Part shown: positions 40,386 to 46,313 of the stretch, one piece after another
How the letters are laid out: every line of letters begins with the position of its first letter
Position numbering within the stretch: the first letter of the stretch is position 1
DNA from: Lachnospiraceae bacterium
GTDB lineage: Bacteria; Bacillota; Clostridia; Lachnospirales; Lachnospiraceae
Direction: 5' to 3'
Length of the DNA stretch: 46,313 bases
Assembly: GCA_014804355.1 (NCBI GenBank)
Contig: JAAUZY010000069.1
Coordinates: 1-46,313, forward strand
Notes under the pieces: generated by a model
What the model was told of the DNA's origin: nothing
Database searches by the model: none
Seen by the model: only the letters and a program-made list of their open reading frames with translations
Translations under genes and position numbers: made by a program

Positions 40386-40593
40386 CTGCCGCTTTGCGAA
40401 CATTCACTTGCTAAAGCGGCGGTCTCCACAACTAATTCTCCTGAACTTCATAGAACTCCAAGTCCGGCCAGATCTCGTACCAGTCGATTCCTTCCTCTTC
40501 TGCATCTTGCGCTATCTCTTTGATGACACATAATCTTCTGATATCTGACAGAGTAGAGCAGGTTGATGCCTTGCTGTAAGGACTGGAACTAAA
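40386..40593. repeat. 208-bp direct repeat, left copy (partner 42551-42758)
   Basis: Aligns to 42551-42758 with a constant offset of 2165 bases; the 150-base right part is about 89 percent identical by eye, the hairpin part less. Starts with a hairpin GCCGCTTT (40388-40395) / AAAGCGGC (40413-40420). The two copies enclose the AAA-DUF4143 gene and about 650 bp of decayed sequence. Confidence 0.85.
40432..40593 (-). pseudogene. C-terminal fragment of the membrane protein encoded at 42597-43259
   Basis: The minus strand encodes RRLCVIKEIAQDAEEEG and IDWYEIWPDLEFYEV, nearly identical to the end of the product of 42597-43259. The N-terminal membrane part is absent, and the frame is joined to unrelated sequence at about 40594. 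Confidence 0.75.
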
Positions 40594-40752
40594 AAAGAAA
40601 GGATTGCGCATATAAAAGAAAGACACCCGTTAGACTATGAACGTTTCTATTCATACATTCCGGAAATTATAGAAGCTCCGGATTATATTCTCAAGTCAAC
40701 TAAGCCAAATACGGCAATGATTTTAAAAGAAATTACCGATGAGCGAGAGTAG
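40591..40752 (+). pseudogene. Remnant of a PBECR-like nuclease domain
   Basis: The frame reads RIAHIKERHPLDYERFYSYI, then PEIIEAPDYILKSTKPNTAM and a premature TAG. The pattern (H-I-x-x-R-H-P-x-D, I-P-E-I-I-x-x-P-D-Y-I, pNta) recalls the phage-barnase-EndoU-colicin-RelE-like (PBECR) nucleases of polymorphic toxins and phages. No start codon or upstream toxin is present. The reading is based on memory of the motif, so the family is tentative. Confidence 0.45.
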
Positions 40753-40896
40753 GCACGCTCGCCAAAGAAGTCGATCTGTTTAATATGACTCAAAGCAGTC
40801 TTACTTTTTTGCCGTATGCGGTAACGAATATTTCATCAAAATTAGACCGGACACGGTGATCATCAAATATACTGCAAGCGATGTAAAAACAAAATA
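40753..40896 (+). other. Decayed coding sequence without an intact frame
   Basis: Two short frames look protein-like: GTLAKEVDLFNMTQSSLTFL in one (from 40749) and FFAVCGNEYFIKIRPDTVII in another (to 40896, ending TAG). They are shifted relative to each other and to the remnant before. I do not recognise the family. Confidence 0.35.
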
Positions 40897-40908
40897 TTAG
40901 TAAACATA

Positions 40909-40966
40909 GAGCCTGGAGCCGAAACAGTGAATCCTTAAACGGATTGATTGTATTGGCTCTTTTTTT
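40909..40966 (+). terminator. Terminator-like nested hairpin
   Basis: GAGCC (40909-40913) pairs with GGCTC (40955-40959), and inside it AATCC (40930-40934) pairs with GGATT (40941-40945). Seven T follow (40960-40966). The long open internal loops make it weak. Confidence 0.4.
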
Positions 40967-41138
40967 ACAGCGGGATATTCTGTAGCATCCAGAGGCTGAT
41001 TGACCTCATTCAAAAAAAGTCCCGCCGGGTTGCGCATAGTAAAACCAGAGGCGTGGCGGGTTCTGTTGTAATCAGTATAGGGAATAGGCAGAAAAAGGTC
41101 AAGAGTTTCTTTACCGCGAGATAGTGATAAATAAAAAA

Positions 41139-41156
41139 TTTGCGTATATACGCAAA
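41139..41156. promoter_or_regulatory. 18-bp perfect palindrome upstream of the AAA-DUF4143 gene
   Basis: TTTGCGTATATACGCAAA is its own reverse complement. The half-site CGCAAAAAT recurs at 41151-41159 and 41223-41231 and at 36500-36508 in the remnant of another copy. A regulator site about 92-109 bases before the ATG is inferred. Confidence 0.6.
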
Positions 41157-41247
41157 AATTTCAGTTCTGTCAGTGGATTTTTCTACAGATATTTGGTAAA
41201 ATTATAAAACAGTATTTCAATTCGCAAAAATCCCAGAGGTGATTTAG

Positions 41248-42564
41248 ATGCTGCCAAGAAAACAATACCTGGAGAAACTGATCCAAAAAAGAGAGAACGG
41301 GCGGGCAAAGGTTATTACAGGTCTGCGTAGATGCGGGAAATCCGTTTTGCTCTTTCATCTGTACAAAGATTATCTGATTAGCGAGGGTGTCCCGCCGGAG
41401 CAGATTATCGGTCTTGCTTTGGATATCCTTGCAAATGCAAAGTACCGGAATCCGATAGAACTGGATAATCATATCCGGGAACAGATCACCGACAACAACA
41501 AGCAATACTATGTGTTCATAGATGAGATCCAGTTTGTATCCGAAATACCGAATCCCTATGTGAACGATCCTGAAGCAAAAATCACATTTATTGATGTGGT
41601 ACTTGGGCTCATGCAGATGCCGAATGTAGACGTCTATGTAACCGGAAGTAACTCAAAGATGCTTTCCTCGGACATTCTGACACAGTTTCGCGACAGAGGT
41701 GATGAAATCAGGGTGTTTCCGCTTTCATTTGCGGAATTCTACGAGGCGTACGAGGAAGACAAGCGCGGGGCATGGCAGGACTACTACACTTACGGTGGTA
41801 TGCCTGTTGTGACAACACTGGATACGCATGAAGAAAAAAGCAGATACCTTCGTGATCTTTTCAGCAGGACTTACCTCAAGGATGTGCTTGAGCGTCATAA
41901 GATTGTAAATCAGGAGGAAGTGTTGGAGATTCTGCTGGATGTCCTCGCATCAGGCATCGGTTCATTAACCAATCCCAATAAGCTGTCAAACACCTTTAAA
42001 AGTGAAAGGCGGGTCAATATATCGCCGGAAACTATAGACCATTACTTGGATTACTTTTTGGACGCATTTCTGATTCAGAAGGCAATGCGGTATGATGTCA
42101 AGGGAAGAAAATACATTAAAACCCCTTCTAAATACTACTATTCTGATCCGGGATTGAGAAATGCCAGACTTGGATTTCGTCAATTGGAAGAGACGCACCT
42201 AATGGAAAATGTATTGTATAACGACTTGATCCGGAGAGGGCTTGATGTTGATGTCGGTGTTGTTGAATATAACACCAAGGGACAGGATGGGAAGAGCATG
42301 AGAAAACAGCTTGAGGTTGACTTTGTGGTGAACAGGGGAAGCGACAGGTTTTACGTCCAGTCTGCTCTCAGCATCGCAGATCCGGAGAAAAAAGAACAGG
42401 AGATCGCATCGCTGCTACGCATTCCGGATTCTTTCAAAAAGATTGTTGTTGTGAAAGACTACCTGAAACCCTGGACGGATGAACACGGTATACAGTATAT
42501 CGGAATAGAACAGTTCCTTCTTGATGAAGGGCTGTTGAAGTCTTATGATGCTGCCGCTTTGTGA
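41248..42564 (+). CDS. AAA-family ATPase with DUF4143 domain
   Basis: 438 residues; ATG with GAGGTG upstream. Walker A GLRRCGKSVLLFHL (about 25-38), Walker B YYVFIDEIQFV, sensor-like VYVTGSNSKMLSSDI, and FRGRGDEIRVFPLSF-type arginine region (RDRGDEIRVFPLSFAEFYEA). The DUF4143 part follows from about 210 (YLDYFLDAFLIQKAMRYDVK, RKQLEVDFVV). These proteins are abundant, multi-copy and strain-variable in gut Firmicutes and Bacteroidetes; a nuclease-like DUF4143 end suggests defence or mobile functions, but no role is proven. The stop lies in a hairpin that starts a 208-bp repeat. A 5' remnant of another copy lies at 36500. Confidence 0.9.
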   Translation: MLPRKQYLEKLIQKRENGRAKVITGLRRCGKSVLLFHLYKDYLISEGVPPEQIIGLALDILANAKYRNPIELDNHIREQITDNNKQYYVFIDEIQFVSEIPNPYVNDPEAKITFIDVVLGLMQMPNVDVYVTGSNSKMLSSDILTQFRDRGDEIRVFPLSFAEFYEAYEEDKRGAWQDYYTYGGMPVVTTLDTHEEKSRYLRDLFSRTYLKDVLERHKIVNQEEVLEILLDVLASGIGSLTNPNKLSNTFKSERRVNISPETIDHYLDYFLDAFLIQKAMRYDVKGRKYIKTPSKYYYSDPGLRNARLGFRQLEETHLMENVLYNDLIRRGLDVDVGVVEYNTKGQDGKSMRKQLEVDFVVNRGSDRFYVQSALSIADPEKKEQEIASLLRIPDSFKKIVVVKDYLKPWTDEHGIQYIGIEQFLLDEGLLKSYDAAAL

Positions 42565-42587
42565 ATGATCATTCGCAAAAGCGGCAG
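42551..42587. terminator. Hairpin at the convergent ends of the ATPase and membrane-protein genes
   Basis: CTGCCGCTTT (42551-42560) and AAAGCGGCAG (42578-42587) pair over 10 bp, and GAATG/CATTC continues inside. T-tracts are short, so termination is plausible but weak. Confidence 0.5.
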
Positions 42588-42758
42588 TTAATAAAATTAA
42601 TCCTCCAAAACTTCATACCACTCCAAGTCCGGCCAGATCTCGCACCAGTCGATTCCTTCCTCTTCTGCATCTTGCGCTATCTCTTTGATGACACATAATC
42701 TTCTGATGTCCGGCAAGGTAGCATAGGTTGACGCCTTACCGTAAGGGCCGGAACTAAA
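42551..42758. repeat. 208-bp direct repeat, right copy (partner 40386-40593)
   Basis: Contains the end of the ATPase gene, the hairpin and the last 54 codons of the membrane-protein gene. See the left copy for the alignment. Confidence 0.85.
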
Positions 42759-43259
42759 GACAGTTTCCCCGATATATAGATTTTGAAAAGATTTATATTG
42801 TATATATTCATCTACACCCTCATAATAATTTTGTAAACTGACTGCCGTTCTATATGCTCCCGATACAAATTCTTCCTCAATAACCAAATTTATTTTTTGC
42901 ATTACCGTTTTGTCTTTTTTTATGACTGCATTGGCTGCTTCTACCATATCCGTCAGCAGGTTTGCGTCTTCATGATCACGTATTTGATATGTATATGTGA
43001 TATATTCAGCTGACACACCAAGATTACCCGGGTTTCTTAATTGTTTGCCACAATAACGTACTTTTTCATCGCCTACCGCTTCATAGATTGCTTCCGAAAT
43101 AATATCATCGGGTTTGTATTTTTTCTCATAAGATTTAGACACAATAATAAGACCGCCGATTACTATTGTCGCCACTCTGACTACCATTCCAGCCGCTACT
43201 CCAACTGCTACCAAAGCTATAAGAGTATTTACACATTTTTCAATTATTCGTTTTTTCAC
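42597..43259 (-). CDS. Membrane protein of unknown function
   Basis: 220 residues from a GTG at 43259, which has GAGGAG 6 bases upstream. The frame continues upstream to a TTG at 43367 (with DKQYIEIFYPYTDEETVV), which has no site. A hydrophobic segment at about 9-40 (TLIALVAVGVAAGMVVRVAT, then VIGGLIIVSK) is followed by a polar domain (KYKPDDIISEAIYEAVGDEK, SAEYITYTYQIRDHED). It ends in an acidic Trp-rich tail (EIAQDAEEEGIDWCEIWPDL). The tail is duplicated as a fragment at 40432-40593. Lies after the ABC operon on the same strand. Confidence 0.65.
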   Translation of the reverse strand: MKKRIIEKCVNTLIALVAVGVAAGMVVRVATIVIGGLIIVSKSYEKKYKPDDIISEAIYEAVGDEKVRYCGKQLRNPGNLGVSAEYITYTYQIRDHEDANLLTDMVEAANAVIKKDKTVMQKINLVIEEEFVSGAYRTAVSLQNYYEGVDEYIQYKSFQNLYIGETVFSSGPYGKASTYATLPDIRRLCVIKEIAQDAEEEGIDWCEIWPDLEWYEVLED

Positions 43260-43391
43260 AACTGTCTCCTCATCAGTATATGGATAGAATATTTCAATAT
43301 ACTGCTTATCACCTTCACGCGTTGCGTCTATTCCCCAAAATCTTTGTTCAACACAGGCACAAACCAATCCATATTTTTGCCGGCATTCTTA

Positions 43392-44066
43392 TCAATTAAC
43401 CATATCCCCAGGATATAAAGATAACATCCGGCTTTTCAGCGTTTCTACGAGCTGCAGCGTTTCTTCCGATGTAACAAAAAACTCATTATCCATTACATCC
43501 GCATAAGCAACATATGTTGTATCATCCGAAGTCGGCACTATCACATTCTGACGCTCTTCATAGCAGAACACCGGTGCAATAATAAAATCATCGCACAATT
43601 CAACTAATAGATCGCCGGTTTCCATCTCCTCACTTACAGCTTCCGCAAACACCAAATATTCCGTTCCAACCTCCATGATATTCACAAATCTTCTTCCAAT
43701 CGAGTCATGATTTCCATCTGAAACTAATTGCCAATGATTAGAAAAAATATATATCTCTTCACCTTTTTCCAATTCATTGCCCGCATATACTTCCCGAATT
43801 ACTGCCTTCTGCCTGCCCACCTGAAACAAATGCTCAATCTCTCCGGTCACTTCTACCCTTAATATAATAGCTGAATTTGGCAGACTTTGGGACATGACAG
43901 CACATGCATTCTCTGCAATTTTTTCCGGTAATTCTGCAACCTGAACCTGCGCCAGATAATTTTCCTGTTTCGTCAAATCTGTATATGTCTGTTTTTTCAC
44001 AATACCCAACGCCATTACTGCTAAAAATACACATACGGTAAAGAACAATAATAGCTTTTGCCTCAT
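43392..44066 (-). CDS. Extracytoplasmic protein with N-terminal membrane helix, in the ABC operon
   Basis: 224 residues from the ATG at 44066 (AGGAGG 7 bases upstream); this ATG overlaps the TGA of the ABC ATPase gene (ATGA). Residues 1-20 are a signal anchor (LLLFFTVCVFLAVMALGIV). The outside domain is beta-rich (ILRVEVTGEIEHLFQVGRQK, KGEEIYIFSNHWQLV, FVNIMEVGTEYLVFAEA), recalling the OB-like shape of accessory proteins with ABC-2 transporters. Translational coupling to the ATPase suggests a part of the transporter complex. Family not recognised. Confidence 0.75.
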   Translation of the reverse strand: MRQKLLLFFTVCVFLAVMALGIVKKQTYTDLTKQENYLAQVQVAELPEKIAENACAVMSQSLPNSAIILRVEVTGEIEHLFQVGRQKAVIREVYAGNELEKGEEIYIFSNHWQLVSDGNHDSIGRRFVNIMEVGTEYLVFAEAVSEEMETGDLLVELCDDFIIAPVFCYEERQNVIVPTSDDTTYVAYADVMDNEFFVTSEETLQLVETLKSRMLSLYPGDMVN

Positions 44067-44707
44067 AAATCCGCCTCCTGCTTTATTACATGACCATTTT
44101 CTACTCTGTACCATTCATCTGCCAAAACCTGAATATCCGTTTTATTATGACTTGCCAGCAGGATCAATGCCCCTCTTGCTTTTTCCTCTAAAATGATCTT
44201 TCGGATCTCCTCTACCCCCGTTTCATCAAGAGCATTTGTAGGCTCATCCAACATAATTACATCAGGTTTTTCCATAATAGCCTGAGCAATCGCAAGACGT
44301 TGTTTCATTCCAAGTGAATATTTTCCGTATAATCTTTTATCATATGGATCCAATCCAACACGGGTAATCGCATGGATTATCTCTTCCTGCCCGACTCTCT
44401 TTGTCAAGTTGGCAAGATATGTAAGATTTTGTATACCTGTAAAATTAGGATACAAACCTGCATTTTCTATGATAATTCCCAAACTCGGCAATACCGAAAA
44501 ATCTTTGTGCAGAGTTTTTTCTTCCCATACGATACTGCCGGAATCTATTCTCATCAGTCCCGACAATGCCCGAAACAGCATTGTTTTCCCTGATCCGTTT
44601 TTACCGACGAATCCATATACATTTCCGCTTTGTAAGCAAAGACTGACATTAGAAAGTATCACTCTTCCCCGTATCGTTTTGTTTATGTTATTTGCAATCA
44701 ATTCCAC
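44063..44707 (-). CDS. ABC transporter ATP-binding protein (bacteriocin-immunity type)
   Basis: 214 residues from a GTG at 44707 with GGAGG 8 bases upstream. Walker A GKNGSGKT (about 35-42), signature YSLGMKQRLAIAQAI and Walker B VIMLDEPTNALDETG. The short size and SLGMKQR signature are those of ABC-2 exporters of the lantibiotic-immunity and drug type. It starts right at the end of the permease gene upstream and overlaps the next gene. It drives the two permeases encoded upstream (44708-45541 and 45541-46313). Confidence 0.92.
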   Translation of the reverse strand: MELIANNINKTIRGRVILSNVSLCLQSGNVYGFVGKNGSGKTMLFRALSGLMRIDSGSIVWEEKTLHKDFSVLPSLGIIIENAGLYPNFTGIQNLTYLANLTKRVGQEEIIHAITRVGLDPYDKRLYGKYSLGMKQRLAIAQAIMEKPDVIMLDEPTNALDETGVEEIRKIILEEKARGALILLASHNKTDIQVLADEWYRVENGHVIKQEADL

Positions 44708-45541
44708 TTATGGTACCTCCGCTTCCAAATCTGAAACCAATAAATCGTACTCTTTTACAATAAACGCTCCTATAGATGTAATAATTATTCCAAACAGCAA
44801 AAACACTATTAGGGAACAGTTCAAATCCACCTGCATATATGGTGATGTAAGAACTTGACTGACTCTTTCTATATTACTGCTATGCCAAGCCAATACCAGA
44901 TGGGCAACAGGATTCCATTTTATAACTTTTTCATATGACAGCTTACCACCATCATAATACCTTACAAGCCAATCCATAAGATTTAACAGCACGATACAAA
45001 CCAACTGTACAGAAATCACTAACCCATATGCTGTATTGCTCCCAAAATATATAGCAAGCAAATTTACTGACAGTGCCATTGCATAGATCCACAACGAATG
45101 GATCAAAAAATGATATGCCATCAACACTATGCCTGCACTGTCTATCTGTAATTCATAGCGGCCGGCAGATGTAAGTATTGTCACTGCCAGTAAAATCAAA
45201 TTAAATATACATACTGCCCCTCCCAGATGACCGGCTTCCCTAATATACCACTTTACACGATACGGATAACGTGAAAAAATATAAATGCTTGCTGTGCAAA
45301 AATGACGATATAACATAATCCCTGCATACAATTCAAAAATAAATTCCGGAAACAAACGCATTCCAAAATCCACAAGATCAGAATATGAAAAACCCAATAC
45401 AAACCTGCCTCGTGAACCACTTATCTGTAAAATCATTTCTGAAAGCGCAGCTACGCCACTATATGGATTTATATACATCACAGAAAGATACACACCACCC
45501 AATACCGCTATTAAAAACAATAGCCGATACCTATTCTTCAT
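44708..45541 (-). CDS. ABC-2 type permease subunit
   Basis: 277 residues from the ATG at 45541, with AAAGGA 9 bases upstream; this ATG shares a base with the stop of the gene before (TAATG). About six membrane helices, with an N-terminal helix (LLFLIAVLGGVYLSVMYI) and a long outside part before the second. The C-terminal helix (SLIVFLLFGIIITSIGAFIV) ends in an acidic tail. Pairs with the other permease and the ATPase. Substrate unknown. Confidence 0.82.
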   Translation of the reverse strand: MKNRYRLLFLIAVLGGVYLSVMYINPYSGVAALSEMILQISGSRGRFVLGFSYSDLVDFGMRLFPEFIFELYAGIMLYRHFCTASIYIFSRYPYRVKWYIREAGHLGGAVCIFNLILLAVTILTSAGRYELQIDSAGIVLMAYHFLIHSLWIYAMALSVNLLAIYFGSNTAYGLVISVQLVCIVLLNLMDWLVRYYDGGKLSYEKVIKWNPVAHLVLAWHSSNIERVSQVLTSPYMQVDLNCSLIVFLLFGIIITSIGAFIVKEYDLLVSDLEAEVP

Positions 45542-46313
45542 TACAGACAATCCTTTCTTCCGCTAACGCAGATAGCACCTATCAAAAATAAGACGAGCAC
45601 CAATATACCTGTTAACCCAAAACTTATACTCTTTAATTCATCATTAAAAAGCAAAACATAATCATACCACTTGATGCTGGGTGCATCTTTCGGAAAACCT
45701 CTCGCTAATATCGTTGACATATTCAGAGTAACAAAGACAGGCAGAAAAAGAAAAACATTATATTTAACTCTTATAACTGAAGATACCGCCACAGTAAAAA
45801 CACCGAGCAATCCTGATACAACTCCAAAAAGAAGCGTTCCAATCACAGCATACAGATATGGGGAATACAGATATATGCTTTTCATAAAGTAACGATTTAC
45901 ACCAATTATGTAAGCACTGTCATATATTGACATATTTGATAAATCACCCGTGGCGGACAGAGGAAATGACAGACAGTTCAAAATAATCTCCAACAAGAAA
46001 GGTCCTGTAAAAATAATCATTGTTGTCAGAAATGCAGACAAGTATTTACTTACCTGATATGTAAAATTTCCTAATCTGGAAACCAAAAATACTCTTGTAC
46101 CAAGCTGATACTCCCTTGCCAATGAAAACCCCGCCGGGCATACCACCAAGAGAGGATATAGCTGAAGCAACAGCAGCGTATTTGACGCGTTCCAATTAAT
46201 ACGGTTATAACTTAGCAAAAGCAATTTCATTGGTTGATACATCTTCACAACATCTTTGCCTTGAAAATATAGTACATTACCAATAAAATTTATAATCACC
46301 ATAAAAAAAAGAA
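45541..46313 (-). CDS. ABC-2 type permease subunit (5' end outside window)
   Basis: The frame is open to the right edge; an internal ATG at 46302 gives 253 codons, but the residues before it (LFF) look like a continuing helix, so the true start probably lies beyond the window. At least five further helices (TLLLLQLYPLLVVCPAGFSL, FLTTMIIFTGPFLLEIILNC, LLFGVVSGLLGVFTVAVSSV, GLTGILVLVLFLIGAICV). First visible gene of the operon that continues with a permease, ATPase and accessory protein. Confidence 0.78.
   Translation of the reverse strand, partial: LFFMVIINFIGNVLYFQGKDVVKMYQPMKLLLLSYNRINWNASNTLLLLQLYPLLVVCPAGFSLAREYQLGTRVFLVSRLGNFTYQVSKYLSAFLTTMIIFTGPFLLEIILNCLSFPLSATGDLSNMSIYDSAYIIGVNRYFMKSIYLYSPYLYAVIGTLLFGVVSGLLGVFTVAVSSVIRVKYNVFLFLPVFVTLNMSTILARGFPKDAPSIKWYDYVLLFNDELKSISFGLTGILVLVLFLIGAICVSGRKDCL

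Larger units (their letters stand above)
40897..41160 (-). other. 87-codon open frame without a start signal
   Basis: The minus strand is open from 41160 to a TAA at 40897 and encodes LDLFLPIPYTDYNRTRHASG, TMRNPAGLFLNEVNQPLDAT and IQSIRLRIHCFGSRLYVY. The composition is protein-like, but no ribosome site is seen and the only ATG leaves 46 codons. Probably the end of a lost gene of a mobile element, or a conserved structured repeat that happens to be open. Confidence 0.3.

Noticed and set aside
1-46313. CRISPR arrays, tRNA or rRNA genes
   Set aside because: No spaced identical repeats of 24-40 bases, no cloverleaf or CCA ends and no rRNA signature were seen. The 11-bp array at 16155 has no spacers.

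Overview
The window reads as chromosomal DNA of a gut-type Clostridia, most likely a Lachnospiraceae. The evidence is a run of core genes in a Firmicutes order (hprK, glk, murB, rapZ, whiA, crh-like HPr), strong AGGAGG ribosome sites with occasional GTG/TTG starts, TTGACA/TATAAT promoters with 17-base spacers, a yybP-ykoY manganese riboswitch before mntP, AgrC/AgrA-type signalling, Rpn-family nuclease/transposase genes and an AAA-DUF4143 ATPase. No rRNA, tRNA or CRISPR array was seen. All names come from reading the translations; no database search was run.

Left third (1-20 kb), accessory and surface functions. The left edge cuts a secreted, acid-rich protein. An Rpn gene follows, flanked by two 71-bp direct repeats that are decayed copies of one small gene. 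Next is a two-gene unit (ADP-ribosyltransferase-like DUF3990-type protein plus HTH protein) whose promoter carries a palindrome, which looks like a toxin-antitoxin pair. A minus-strand block holds two secreted proteins with PPC-like domains and two unrecognised proteins. It ends at a divergent promoter shared with a BlaI-type repressor and an M56 (BlaR1-like) membrane protease, with repeated TTTACTAT operator-like sites. Then come a LysR/GNAT divergent pair with a perfect palindrome, an exosortase with one VIT/VWA substrate-like partner, and a striking array of eight 11-bp repeats in front of that partner. A GNAT fusion, a cyclophilin, an integrase remnant, a 5'-truncated membrane gene and a second Rpn gene follow.

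Middle (20-31 kb), mostly core metabolism. It holds an AGCS amino acid symporter behind a leader with an intrinsic terminator, a lipase-like hydrolase, class II fructose-bisphosphate aldolase, a diacylglycerol kinase-type lipid kinase, and the hprK-glk-murB-rapZ-whiA-crh operon. This operon links carbon catabolite signalling (HprK phosphorylating Ser46 of the HPr paralogue, glucokinase) to cell wall precursor synthesis (MurB, RapZ) and WhiA. It ends at an intrinsic terminator.

Right third (30-46 kb), transport, signalling and mobile debris. It holds a MacB/FtsX-type ABC exporter with an HTH-membrane regulator, riboswitch-controlled mntP, a cysteine-peptidase-like protein, an AgrC/AgrA-type two-component system, a small membrane protein with an erythromycin-esterase-like lipoprotein, and an AAA-DUF4143 ATPase enclosed by 208-bp direct repeats with decayed toxin-like sequence. 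The last four genes form an ABC-2 type transporter operon that runs off the right edge.
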